Below, piece after piece: positions 1-14,000 of a DNA stretch of 64,000 nt. The notes under the pieces are model-generated. The model worked only from the letters and a program-made list of their open reading frames with translations. It did not search any database and was not told the origin of the DNA. Numbering within the stretch: the first letter of the stretch is position 1; every line of letters begins with the position of its first letter. This DNA comes from Toxotes chatareus (Eukaryota; Chordata; Actinopteri; Toxotidae): assembly GCA_016801885.1 (NCBI GenBank), contig CM028893.1:11946950-12010949 (forward strand), in the 5' to 3' direction. A program made the position numbers and the translations under genes.

Positions 1-3000
1 TCTTGGGGTATGGTGTCTTTTAGATGAGTAGATTCCCTCTCTTCTTCTTTTTTTTTATAAGAAAAGAAAAGACAATGGTAGGAGTAATTATTAAAACACT
101 AACAAATGCATAGACATCCCAGTAGAATATGTGTAGCTTTTGTAAAGGCAAGAAAAAAAAAGCAGACTTTTGTTTATTTTCATTTCAAGATGCTTACAGA
201 AAAAGGTTATCAATATAGGTGATATTGATTATAATGTTTGTGAGCTAAGACTAGTTGGAATGTCTATACAGAGCACTGTGCAAGGTTTGAGTTCCCAAAG
301 TAGTTGTTTTTATTTTGACTTTATCGATAGACCAAACATTTTTTCAATGGAAGTCGTCATTTTCTGTTGTCGTTTTAAATGTGTAAAGCTGTGGTTTCAT
401 TAGATTTACCCCATCGATTAGCAAAATCGGTCAGTCAGTTGATCAGTGTATCAAACATCCAACCGCTGAACAGGTTGTTAAAGTACATCATTTTTGTGGA
501 AACACAAACACATCTATAAATTTAAAAAAAAAAAATCATGAATTCTTGTGGCTTGAAGGTATATTTATGAAAAAAAAACTGTAGTAGGGGATATAGGTAG
601 TAACATCCCCTTTACACTGGTTAACAACTATTATTTATCTACTTAGACTACTTTTTGATGGGGTATTCTTTGATTGCAACCACACCTTAATGTGCATTAA
701 TGTGTTTAAGTTCTTTTTTAGAGCACCTTATGAGTTTTGTAGTGAAAGTCCCTTAGTGGTGTCTCCTTAACAACTACTGTCAATGCCACCGTGCCTTCTG
801 TTTCAAGCACTTCCTGGTGTATTTTGTAAAACTCACCAAAAGCACTTAGCCTATATCTACACACTCTCTTTCTTCCTCTCTCTCTCTCTCCTTCCCCTGT
901 CCTCCTTTCCCCTACTTTCTCTTCCTCTTCTCCTCCATCACCTCAGCCCATTTTCTTAATCTTTTTCTCGTGTCTTTACCTCCTGACCCCTCTCCCCTGG
1001 GGGAAGGTGTTTTCATGCCATGTTTCTCTCCTACTGTTCAGGCCCGTTCGGCCTTAAACAAGGTCACTAGGCCTTAATCACATTCTAGCATGGCTAGACT
1101 CTTGAAAGAAAGGACTACCTAACCCTTAGACAAGTGAAAAAATCTTTATAGATGTAGGGTTAGGCTACTTTTGGTCTTAATACTAACCCTTGGTAAACCA
1201 AAGCCCAAGTCTAAGACTAATGAACATTGTATTTAATCTCATGAGGTGCCAAAACATGTCCGATGTGACACTAAAGCATGTATCAGCTTGGGAAAACACA
1301 ATAATTCACCTATCCTCTTTCTTTCCTTTACTATCGTCATTGCCATACTTTATTCTTCACCCCCTCCTTCTCTCCTTCATGCTTGCTCTTGCTCCATGTC
1401 CCCTCTCTGGTCCGTAAACTGTCTATCACTAGCACCACTTGAAGGTGACGTGTACTATCTGGTATTGAGGCCTTTATTAGATTTTTATTTCAGTTTGTGT
1501 GGTGTTTGTTCAATGCCGTTGAGATGGAAAAATGCTCTTCTTATAATGATAATTATTATTGTTTTGGCATTATGGTTAAAAAAAACAAGAAAAAAAAGAG
1601 AAATGTGTTGTTGAATGTTGTACAGATAGCACTAGAGATGTTGTGTTTTTTTTAAATAGAGCACAAACCTGAGTGATGGTCCCTTCTACCCCTCCCACCG
1701 GCAGATGGGAATAAAACGGCCTGCCAATCATTCTAGATGTCTAAAGACAAAAATTCCCTCAGTGGTGACAGATTTTCAAAGTAAATGTTTTGCCCATATA
1801 GCGTTCCCCTTTGGAGATTTTTGAATGTAACAGGGCAGCCTTTGACTCAGAACTCCATTCCCAAATTTCTTGCACAGAAAGAAAAGTTCTCCCTGAAAGA
1901 CTGAAGCAGCAATTGAGCCAATCACTTATTGTACTGAAGGTATAGTTCAATTTTAGAGAAACATTACTGTTTTGCCTACTTACTAAGAGTTCAGCCCCAT
2001 TATGTTTATGTAAGCAGTCTAAAAGTTTGTTTTAGTGAATAAGGAGTAGGAACACACTTTTACATTTCTCCAAAGATGGACAGTGGTTCTAGCTAAACCA
2101 TCTGTTACATGAAAATGTATTTATAACAAGAATTTCCCCGAAGGAAGTGAGATTATATATACACTTCTGTTTTTGTGTGCCACTGGCCACAGTGGATAAA
2201 ATAGCCCCAGACTATCACATAATTAACATCATTTTGTGTGTTCTTGGGAAAGCTTTTAAGAAAATTCCCAGCGTTGAGGGTTTATTTACCCATTTTTGAG
2301 AAGAGCTTGTAATGAGACATCTGACACTGACATCCATTAACTGAGCAAAACAAGGGTGAACTCGCTTTATTCAGCTCATCAAAATACATAAAAAGGGCTC
2401 CTTGATTCTGGCTGATTCTGAGTTAAGTGGGGGAAAATGTAAAATTTTCCCCATTAAGAACTATCTCCTCATCTGCACATTCTGTTAACCGAAAACAATG
2501 TGGCACCCCTGTGATTTTTCAAACATGTTAAAATTGCACCTTATCTCCTGATTTCGAATGAGAATATCTGAAGAATAGAACAGAATAGAATGTTTTCAGA
2601 AAAATGACAAATCTTTGTGAGGTGAGGGGGCCATGCTGGGTTTGGGCTCTTGTGTAGTTGACTGCCATTGCAGTGAGGGAAAACTGATCTAACATAGTAG
2701 TGACTAATATGACTTTGTGGACAGATAAAAAAAAAATAAAAATAAAAATAAAACACATTAGAAATAAATAAACACAAACAAAATATCCCAGTCTCCCTTG
2801 TCTTTCTACACCAGATGCCATTTCTCATTTAAGTTTTGAATTCCCAGATAATTTGAGATGGTAAACACCTCATGTGATTGCATGAAACAGCAGACGTCAT
2901 GTTTATGTTGAGAGAAGTTTGGGATGCTGCAGTGCATTCCATGGTCTGAATCAAGCTGCTTCACACCACGGTGCCTGTTTCTCAGAGAGCGAAAGTAAAC

Positions 3001-4680
3001 ACAGCTTTTAGAAAAGGGATTCACAGCCCTCTTGTGGCTTTAAGCAGAATTGTAGAAAGGTGGGAAATTTTGAGGGATTCTCCTCTCCTGCCCTCCAGCT
3101 TGATCTTTGTTTCTACACTGAGATTACAGAAATAGTTTTAAAGCTTTTAGAAATGGTGGGAAAATTTAATTTGACAGTTACTGTAATGCAGCGAGAGCAC
3201 TGGAAAAAGTTAAGTTTCCTTGTAAATGGTATATCTGGAAAAGTTTGTGTGCTCTGAAGAAGTGAAAATTTTTTGTTCTCTTCAGTTGATCATCTTGTCT
3301 TACAACCCTTTGTATGCAGGTTGGAAGCCAACTGTATGAAACTGAGACCACTTTCCCATGGGAAAGAACCTCGGAAGGATAGTTTCTGCTCTTGCTGGAG
3401 ACATGTGAAAACCCTTGGGCATATTCAGCTGGCAAGTGGCTAAAGCTACTGTGCTGTATACTCACAACAGAGAAGAGCCATGTGAAGTTATGCTGCTGTT
3501 TGTTCAGGCTATGATTTTTTCCCCAGTTCCCATCGGCTAAATGTTACGGATGACACCGTGGTTTAAATCCAATGTCTCAGAGGCCAGACCCTTTGTATGA
3601 TGTTATTAGACAGAAGGTCTGGCTTGGGGTCCCCTGACCTCCTGGGCTCCTGTGTTTGTGTCCAGTGTCCAGCCCATTTCTTCATCCATCCACGTACCTC
3701 AGCCATTTTTCCTAAGTGCAACACAAATGTTGTCAACTGCAAAGACCATGAAGGCCTTCAGGCATCAACTCATTAATTAATGTCTTATTATCTGTACCTG
3801 GAGAGGCTTTACAGCAGCTCTGAGATCCCAAACCAGAAACTGATTAGAATTTCATCATGAGGTTTTATAGACGCCGAAACGGCGCCCTCCAGTGGAGACT
3901 CTGGGCATAACAACCTCACACTGGATTATTACGATTTCAAATTAGGCAAATTTTGAAATGACACCAACAAGACATAATTAAATTGATTACACAGAGCCAC
4001 GCAATAGGCTGCTGTTACCTTATGACTAATATGATTTTGGTTACCCTTAATCTATGTAGTCCAGCCTGGGTACAGTCAGAAGTCAGCAGAAAGCGTGCAC
4101 AAAGCCGGATGTCTGTGATTTTCCCTTCAAAACAAAATTGAAAACGCCGTGTCTTTTCTAAACAGAGAAGTAACAGATTTATGAATATGCCATTAAGACT
4201 GCAAAGGAGAATAAAAACTTAAATTCAATATAGATTAGAACGTCAAAATATTATTCATGAATGATTTGTTATTCAACAACTGAAAATTATTTTGAAAGTC
4301 ATGGAAGGAAATCTGGCAATCTTTTTGGTTGATTTTACAAAACTGGGATGTTGAAAAATGAAATCACTGATGTTTCGAAAAAAACATCAACTCCGTTTAA
4401 TAAAAATGTGCAAAATGAATCTAAAAGGTTTGGATTAGTTTAGTTTCCCCCTCCAGGTGTTTTATTTTGTCAGACTATAGGACACTCATCTCTTTGCCTG
4501 TGATCTAAAGATTCAGAACGTACATCAAGTGACAATAATTAAATATAAAACATCAATTAATGCAATTCAGTTAAAGGCAGAGTTAAATGCTCGAGGGTTG
4601 CCCTTCTTATTATGAACCTATTAGCCTACATCCCTGTACTAGGGCAATAGTCTGCTCCCTGGTGACTGGTTGAGACTGAG
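1..4680. other. No supported gene; non-coding stretch
   Basis: No exon with good coding content and splice sites was found. The first 1.7 kb is AT-rich and ends near an AATAAA at 1710-1715, so it could be the 3'UTR of a plus-strand gene lying to the left of the window; this is a guess. Pyrimidine-rich tracts lie around 870-990. The only other marked element is a CTCF-like motif at 3881-3895. The short open frames here have no recognisable domains. Confidence 0.5.
3881..3895 (-). promoter_or_regulatory. CTCF-like motif, minus orientation
   Basis: Read on the minus strand the bases are CCACTGGAGGGCGCC. This fits the vertebrate CTCF core CCASYAGRKGGCRSY at 14 of 15 positions. It lies about 1.1 kb upstream of the pcp4l1-like start codon. 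Occupancy cannot be seen from sequence. Confidence 0.4.
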
Positions 4681-4685
4681 TGGGC

Positions 4686-4690
<5 letters not shown>

Positions 4691-4739
<49 letters not shown>
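4691..4739. repeat. (AG)n microsatellite
   Basis: An uninterrupted AG dinucleotide run of about 24 units, roughly 290 bp upstream of the pcp4l1-like start codon. It may lie in the promoter or the 5'UTR. Confidence 0.95.
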
Positions 4740-4742
<3 letters not shown>

Positions 4743-5026
4743 TGTTGCCCATAAACCGCACCGTTACAGGCACCAAAGCTTCCTTCCATCATCTCTACAG
4801 GAGGTGAACTGAGCATCTCTCCACTCTGTCAGCCCGCCGCTTCTACTCGGTCTCGGAGCATCCACAGGCAACAAGACTGTTTGATCGTCTTCCACAGCCA
4901 GACCAACACACACACTGCAGCACTCATTTACGGCTTGGCATCGGTTCTGACAGCGGCTGAACACGGAGATCATAGAAGACTGAAGTCCACTTCTGCTGCA
5001 GAACTCCCTCCGCGCACGTTTCCAAG

Positions 5027-8000
5027 ATGAGCGAGGTGAGTGCATGTGTGTTACACGCGTAAATCGCGTTTCATGTAAAAGCGGAATCAGTTTTTAACGA
5101 TTGGTGCAGGCTACAAGTGCAGTTCTCAGAGTTATTTTGCGCGCCGCAGTCTGTGCTTGTCCACACCGAGCAGCAATTCTCACTCCATCATACAAAACCC
5201 CGCGTCAACATCATGCACCTGTATAGAATTAACCGAGTCATTTCACTCTAACAAGCATGCGCAGGCAATTAAACCTGGCGTTATTTCCCCGTCCACAATC
5301 CCTCCGCACACTCACTCCACACCGTCAGCTCCCCAAAACCCCGCAACCAAGGTGCGGTAAAGACTCAGAACAAAATGTTTTAGCGCAGCGCTCTCGACTC
5401 TTGCTTGGCTTTGGTCCCAAGTCTGACAGAAGCACTGCAACGAGAGGCGAGCAGCAGCAGTGACACCAGCTCACATCGCCAGTGGGCACTATGAACATCT
5501 GGTGGAGCATGAGGGTTTCCCCAAAGTGGGGTCCGGGGTCCCGAGATTTTTTTTTTCCTCAATTCATTGAATTTAAATTCAGTATGAAACACAGATGATG
5601 CACAAGGCTGATTTGCCAGTCTTCTTCGTCTTGCAGAAGGGAGACACTGTGCAATTTTACATTTTGTGATTCTACAGGGTTTTTGTGTATCCATGGGAAA
5701 TCATAACATTTTAGAGGGGGTTTCCTCTGCAGAGTGCAGTTATGAAAGGAGGCTTACTTTTCATCAATCATACAGTAGAGTACTTTATTTCCTGCAGAAC
5801 TGCAGCATGGAGCATTCCCAAACTTGCTGCATATGCATAATTTTTGTACTTGCATAATAAAGCAGCTTTTTTTATGATGGAAATGGAGCTTAATGCTGCA
5901 GGCGCCTCTGCTAATGGAGGAAGACTTGGAGAAGGTGCATGTATGATTGAAGCACAGCAGTATTTATGGACACCTAACTGACCTTCGATAATATTTATAT
6001 GTAATTTTATTTTATATTCTCATACTGTAGTAATATTCGAGTGGTCAGCTTGAATGTTGAGATGCTTTACAATGATTTACAATAGAGCCGATCTAGTTAC
6101 ATTCTCCTAATGGTCTTTTCAGACAATATTGCAAACAATATCATATAAAAAATATGCTTGAGTCTTAGCTGAGTGACCATTTTCAGTTGTCTGCTGAAGC
6201 TCTCTGTCAGTGCCTTATCACTTAATAGATACTTATAATCCTTAAGATTTAACCTGCGAGCTGACCCGGAAACAGCTCTCTCTAGCAACAACGTGTAAAA
6301 TCTATCAGATATTTGTGTATACGAAGGTGGCTCCTCTGTGGGGTTTCTTCACATTGGCTGCAGAATGGAGACCCTTATCAAGCAGATGAAAAAGATAGCC
6401 GTGCTATGTAATCTTCTAACTACAGTGTGTCTTATCAGAGGGTGCAGAGATGGCCTCTCAAATGATCAATTCCACATCAATAAAATTATCGTCAGGGAGG
6501 TCCCTGTGGTGTGATTATTTTCAGCTCTCTGTCACAGAAGTGGAGCATTGCTCCGATGGGACCTTTCATTCTGTGTATGAATTTCTATGGTCTTCTCTGT
6601 TCACTGTTCAGCTGTGGTCATATAGGAGGTGTCAGTCTCTTTTGATACGCTGCAGATGATGCCTCTACTGCACACGGGGGATGTGAAATGTAAACATCGA
6701 ATGAGAACGTAACATCTGCTGGTCACTTCTGCAGTTCACTCACAACTAGAAATCGCTGCATTTTTGAGGCCTGTTTCCCACATGAGCACTGAGTCCTGAG
6801 CTGAAGCTATGAGTCAGACTGGGTTGACATGTTACTCAGTGCCTTCAGTTTGCCTGTAAAACCTTACAGAGGAAGAAGAGCGTTTGATGATGTTGGTATC
6901 TGATGTTTTCTGTTTTGGAATTTTTGCTCATACTACACACATACACACATATGCACATACTACGCCGTTTAGCAGCCGACTTGAAAGGCCAACAGTGCAC
7001 ACGATGGTCCTTCTCACCGGCCCGTAATCTCTGGCGGCCATACACGCCATCCTAACGCACGCCATTTGGATGGATACAAGTCGAACCCGTGACCTCATGC
7101 ATTAGACTGCAGCCATGCCACAATCCCAGTGGAAGGGGCACTAAGTGGAGTTTAAAAAAAAAAGAAAAAAAAAAAGCATGTCTTCACACACATGTACAGA
7201 TTTACATCATACAGACACACAAGTATTCACAGAGACACATTAACTCATGCGTGAGAAGTGTTTTACAATCAACAATGACATTTAAGAACTAATTATTCAT
7301 TGCAAGAATAGAAAAACTAAATATGCACTTCCTCTTCTTTTAATTCACACAAGAAGATTGTGTGTGTGTATGTGTGTGTTATGACTCTACAGTGACTTCA
7401 ACCTGAAATCTGTGAGCTACATACAGTTCCATTGAAGTCATTGTGATGATCGTACTGCACCTTCCCTCCGCTTTGACAGACTGTCTCCTCAGCTGAAATC
7501 TTGTCACCCACTGCCTCATTTCCTCCTCTTTCCTTTCACGAGCTTCTATTCATCTCCCCCCGTGCGCGCTCTCTCTCTCTCTTTCTGTCTTTGCTTTTTT
7601 TTTTCCCCTCTAAAGGCTTGACTGTATTCTCCTTAGCAACAGCGAGAGGACTCGGGTAGGGTATTAACACTTGCATGCGCACATCCGGGAGCTAACATCT
7701 GCACAGCGTGAGGCGTAGAAGAAGTCAAAAAGAGAAGAGGGAGGAAACGGGGGAAGAGGAGGGGGTCGACACTTTTAATTTGTTAGAATATGAATGGAAT
7801 ATGCGGGGATTGAAACGGGTTTGGGGATGTTATGTAATTCATGTATGGCACTGGCTCCACTTTTGACAGCTGTTTGGTGGATTTTCCTTTTATCCCAGCT
7901 CGCTCTCAAAAGCAGGACGGCATTAGGAAGAAAAATAAGAAGTCGTTTTTAATACTTTTAAAATAAGGCCAGTAATCCAAAAGTGCCTTCACGTACAGCA

Positions 8001-11000
8001 GAGCACACACACACACACAGTTAGAGAAAGGTAGCTTTCTCATTATGCCAGTAATTAACACTTAGCAGGCTTCCCCCCTCACAAAAAGCCACCCTATTCC
8101 TAGCAAGCTGGCAGGGGATAATTACCAGGGTCTGATGTGGCTCGGAGGCCAATATGAAGCTACTGAAGTAAAACTGAGAAAGTGCCAGTCCTTGTTTCCT
8201 ATTATCAATCTGTCTCTCTCCATCTGTCAGTCCCTTCTCCCCTCTCTTCTCATCCTCTTTCTCCCCCGTTGTATCTTCCTTCCCACCCCCGCTTTCCCTC
8301 CAACTGAGATTGTACAGCATCTGGTATGTCTGGAAATCACTGGCTTTCCCCTACTCCTTCATGGAGGTATAATCCTTTTATTTCTGTCTATAAATACATT
8401 TCTGCTGAGCTTTTAGAGGCTTTCTCCTGCCTCTTTTTCCTTCTCCCCTCTGACAGCAAGTGCAGCACTAAGCCCTGTGTGTGTGTGGCTTAAGAAATGT
8501 ATTGTATGTGTGTTTTCAAGAAGACACCGTTGAGAGTTGGACAGAGACAAGCACAAGCTGAGAAAAGGGACTAACACAGGATGTGTTTTTCTATTAAAGG
8601 AAACCTAAATATGTGCTGTCAGTCCCTGGGTTGGTTGCACCTGCTTTTTTTTTTCTCTCTCCCAACATTAGCTCAGTAGTCTTGTCCCCTCCTTTGGTCT
8701 TCTACCCAATCAGCTGCTTCCATTTCCCAAAGGGGTGAGGCTGTGAGTGTTTATCTGATATCAAACACTGAAATGTGAATACATGAACGTTTGATGATGG
8801 ACACGTGCTTTGAATATCAATTGAAAATTACTCTGAATATGTCAAAGCCTCCACTGAATTTTCTCTTTATCAGCAACACTTATCCATCTCAGCAAGCTCA
8901 TGAATTTTTAGTGTCTTTCAAAACAAAAAGTTATGCTTTATAAAGTATGTTAGCAATATTTAAAAATCCACCAATATATGAGTTCTGATGTTATTTTACA
9001 CTGTAGATTCTACACCTTCTACCTATTCAATACCAAGTCCTCTCACACAACACCAGCCATTATCCCCATCTACCCCCAGGAATCAAAACTATTTCTGAAT
9101 CGCTCTCACCGCACGGACCCACACCCACTGACTTATATAAAGCCATTAACCAGCATTGTGCTATTTTTAGTTGGCAGGTACAGTGTGTTTCAGCATGAAG
9201 AGATTGTTATGGCTTGAGAACAGAGGCTGAGGGCCGCTGAGCTGCACAATTTAACAGATGGAGGAATGGGCTCTGGGTTTAAAAGTCAAAGGAAACACAT
9301 GGCTGAGTAAACGTGATGACTACATGCACCAAAACCAAGGCTTTGCTTAATTTTTTGCACTGTTAGAGGATTAAATCTTAACATTATTGTTAGTCTGCCA
9401 TAATGTTAACCATGATCACCTTATACTTGGATGCAAATGTTGACTTTGAGGGAAAGACAGTCAGATTAGACATTATGTAAGTGGACCTAGAGCATAGCTC
9501 CACTCTGGGTTAAGCTCTTAAGTTGGAGGTCATCCAGCTCTTGAGCCAAAAGCGCATTTAATAATACAATATATCCATGATAAAAATATCATCTTGTGAA
9601 CCTTGTGTCCATTATAGCTCTGTTGTGTTTGTCAGACTGTATCTTATAGACCATCAGAGTCCATTACAGCTCAAATTCTAATTACATTTGTCTGAAGTTC
9701 ATTAGAACCTACAGCCCATCATCGTCCATTAGAATCTGTAATTAAGCTCTAAAAGCAGAGGTTTGAATGAAGAGAACTCCAGTCTGCACAGAGCATCCAG
9801 AGCTTAACAGCTTGATCCACTTAATGTACAGTAAGAGCAGCTCTGAGCAGATGTTCAGCTCGTACAGTAGCACTGATGCACATCTGGCCACCCGGCCAAA
9901 CACAGACTGTTAGCTGAGTGTCCTCAGAGGAAGGGATGGAGAGAGGAGGTGGTGGTGGAGGAGGAGGAGGAGGGCAGCGAGGGGGAATACAGTGTAGATG
10001 AGATGAAAACAACAACTGGGTGGGTGTAAAATTGAAGGGTAGAGTGCAGAAGAGGACAGAAGAGGAGATGAAGAGAGAGAAGAGCATGAGTCCACCCAGG
10101 CTAAAAATGTAAGCACTTGTGAAAACTATATGGTGGATAAAAACAACCCCCCGAATGGCATATGTTATGTAAGAGGAGGAGGAGAAAAGAGGAAGGAATA
10201 CGAGAGATGGATAGTTGTAGACAGAGAAATTCTCAGCTAAAGCCTTTTTCCCTTTTTCTTTGCACTAATAAAAAAAAAAAGTCTTGCACACATCATGGAG
10301 ACGAAAAACTTCAGAACAATTGTCTATGGTAATATTGGACCAATTAATCAGCTGTTTACAGCATTTAGTTTTTAATTTAAGTTTTCCACGTTTGGGCCTG
10401 AAGCACTTTGATGATCATTTTATAGACCAAACAAGTAATTGTTTGATCGAGGAAATAGATTAATCAATAATGAAAATAATAATTTGTTTCAGCCCAAAAG
10501 CTGATAGATAAAACCAAACCAGCCCCACAACTAATAAGCCTGGATTCTGTAAGAGGCAGGAACAGCGGGCTGCTTTTGATTTTAATCATCTCTGACAATT
10601 GCAGGCAGCTCTCTAGGACATTATATAAGTAATTTAATATTTATTATGTTTATTCCATGAAGACTTGGCTTTTGAGTTCAGGGGAGGGTGGAGAAGGGAG
10701 AGCTGGGAACAGAGAAAGAAATGTGACAGAAGTGTGAGGAAAACAGCTTGGAGAGGTGTATTCCCCAAAGGAGAACCTTGTTGTAAATGAAGTGCATCGC
10801 GCTGTGTGAGAGGAGGAGAGAGTCGGGAGGGGAGGGGGCTGCTTGTGTTTCTTGCTTCTGTATATGTGTGTACAGTACGAGCATGTGCGCGCGCTCGTCC
10901 ATCTGGACTCCATTTATGCCAGCCGAGCCTTTTCTGAATAGAGCGTGTATGTTCCAATCTTTCTCACTGAGCCAGTCTGCGAGCGTTTTCCTTTTTATCA

Positions 11001-14000
11001 CCCTCTTGCTACACTGCATGTCTCTTTTTCTCTATCTTGCCTCCCTCTCCCTCCATATGTGTCTTTCTCTCTCTCTATCACCTTCAGCGGCTCCCCAGGG
11101 CAGCCTGTTAAATGCTGCAATCTGTCTCTGTCTCCCATCCTTACCCTCCCTCCCTCTTTTCCCTTCCTCTCTTTCTCTCAGCCTTTCTCTGAGGCTCTCC
11201 ACTCATGAATCACAGCTCTAACTACTACATGTAAAAGAGGGAAATCCCTGACTAAAAGCAGAAAGTGGAGGGAGGGGGGGCTGATAAGGACATATCTCAA
11301 GGGGGGGTTAAAGCCGGCTAGTCATTTGTGATTAAGAGGGAGGGAGTGGAAAGGACAAGAGAAGAAGAAGAAAGACCGGGACAAAAGGATGGCCAGATGA
11401 TATGAGGATTATTACATGAGGATATCAGGGTCAGAGGTCAATTTTTAATTTCGTTTTAAGCCAATTCAGAAAGTTAATTTGCGACGCCCGTAGCAGAAAC
11501 ACGTAAGGTTGCTCTACTTCACATTAACACAGTGACGTTCTTACAGGAAGCTGCTCTGCACAGTGACATTAATCTTCTGTCGATCACAGAGCTGCTTCAC
11601 TGGAGCAAAAGGGGGTTAAGTGCCCTTCAAAAATAATGGTGGTGGGAGGAGAAAGTGTTTCTCACACTCTGTTTTCAAGCAAAATTTCCCAGCAGGTCGG
11701 CGACGACCTTCCCTGCAGTCGCTGTTAAAAATGTACACCACGTGCCACCGTGGCCTGTAGACACGAAGTGTGTTGGTACTTAGCATTTAGAAAAATAAAT
11801 TGATTGGCAAATATTTTAACTCCAATGCTCTGCATCATGGTCAGGCTACAATTAAAGATCAAACTGTTCAAACGTTTAAAAAGGCCAGGAGTCCGACATA
11901 TGTCTGAAATAACGTAGCGTGGTGTTTTGATGTTATTTCAGCAGATACAATAGGAGATTCAAACGTATTGGGACGTCTCGCTGCATCGGCTGAGAACACT
12001 GTAACTCAAACAAAGAGCCCAGTTCAGTTAGTGTCACACGAGAAAAAATTCTTTTTGCAGCAAGAAAAGATAAAAAAAAAATGCATAAAAAGTAAACACA
12101 AAAAACAGAAAGACAATTGAAGGCAACCTGCAATACAAAAATACTCCTTTTTTTAATTATATTTCAGTGCACATATAAGTGAAACAATTTCCTGAAATAC
12201 AAAGGAAAACTTGTAGGGAAGAGACTTTAGGTCAAGTCGAGGTCAGTTCACACTGAGGACGCTCTTTTCCTCTACGCTGACTTTCTGCGTCTCTCGTCCT
12301 GCCTGTTTCTCTTCCTTTCTTTATCATCTCTCACTTTCTCGGTGTAAGCGTCTCTGAATTGTCCCTCTTTTTAATCCTCTCACTGCCTCTTACTGCCACT
12401 TCCCGTCTTCTCTGTCTCTCTTTCACTGAGTTGTCATCCAATCCTATCTCGCTACAACCAAGATGCATTCCTACTCCTTTTTTTTTCATTAATACATAAC
12501 AGCGTTTTCCCGTCACCGGCTGCACATACAGTTAAAAAGTCCCCTACAGATGCTAAAAGAAATAGTCTTAAGGAGGGAATTAGAAGCTAGAGAGGAAAAA
12601 GCAGATGATGATAAAAATGTTTTCTGATAGCTTGGATAGGTGCGCGTCATCTCAAGCAAGATTCAGGGTCTTCCTTTGATTTTTTAGCCATCTTTATGTG
12701 TTTGAGTGTGACTGTGTCTTCTTCTATTTGCTCGGCGTTCTCTTGCTCTGGGACCTTCACCTCTGATTTTCTTTGGTTTTCATCCTCATGTTTGCAAAGG
12801 CCAAATTCAGTCCTTCTCCCTGGCTCAGCTTATCAAACACACTGTTGAGAGTGGATTCTCTCTGAGTAAAAGCCTGTTTTAAAGCCTCCTTCACTCAAAG
12901 CTTCTGCACCTCTCGCTGTGTGATGTGTGCTAATGCTGAACATACAGCCTCCCTCTTTTCTCTCTGCAGTGTTTCTACCTCTTGCTGCAGACACACACGC
13001 TCATATCTCTGCAGTCCTTCTCCCCTTCTACCTCGCTGTTTCTCACCATTTTCTCTTTTTTCTCTTTTGTCTTTTACCCCCTTGTTCTGGCTGTCTCTTT
13101 CTCTCTGTTGCGCCGTTGTTATTAATTTCATCTTTTGTAGTGTGTTGCCTTGATGTTTCACCACTATTGCAGCAGTGCAGTATAAAAGCGTTGGTTGGTG
13201 TCTGTCTCTGATGGAGCTGAAAAAAATGTGGGAATATGCAATTTAAATTGCAATAATTTTCTTTAAATGAAACTCTAAGCTTGTATTTGTGGTCTATGCA
13301 GTTTTAAATAAGATGCCATTTATTGCACCGTAACAATCCGATAAAATCGGAAACGTTGCTTGTCGATGTCGTGGACAAAGCCAGCTGACACGATTTGTAC
13401 GACTTGTATTTGTTTACGATGAGTGCGTTCATTACACAGAGTACACAGTTATTGGCCTTTTTGATGCCACAGTGGGAAAAGCACAGGTGTAAATAAATTC
13501 TCTGATGGCTGAATTCCATTTAGCTGCTTTGGTTTCAGGGTCCTGGTGTTGCTTATGCTAACTCACTTAGAATAGAATAGAATAGAATAGAATATACTTT
13601 ATTGATCCCTTTGGGAGGTCCCTTGGGGAAATTTGGCTTTCACACTATTGTGAGTCATCATTAATCATCATTAATGTTATTAATAACATCTGTGCTTTTC
13701 CTGCCATTAGAGGTCAAGACATCTGCTATATGTAGTAAACACTATAGTTGGCAAGATCAACACTGAGCTTTCACCTGGTGCTTGTTTACTTTACAGGCCT
13801 GTTCTCTAACACACTCCCTCCTTATGCATGTTTGTTTTTATTTCCCACTTGTTCTGTGATGGTGTGTCTCTACCTCTGCCTCCTTGCCTGTCATTTGCAT
13901 TTCTTCTCTCCCAGCTCTTCGCCTCTCCTTCCCCTGCATGTCCCTCTTTCTCTCTCTGAATATCTCTTACCCCAGTTTTTCTCTCTCTCTCTCTCTCTGC

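Noticed and set aside
10787..11221. 144-codon open frame in intron 1 of the pcp4l1-like gene
   Set aside because: Driven by CT-rich sequence (Leu/Ser runs), with overlapping frames on both strands and no domain.
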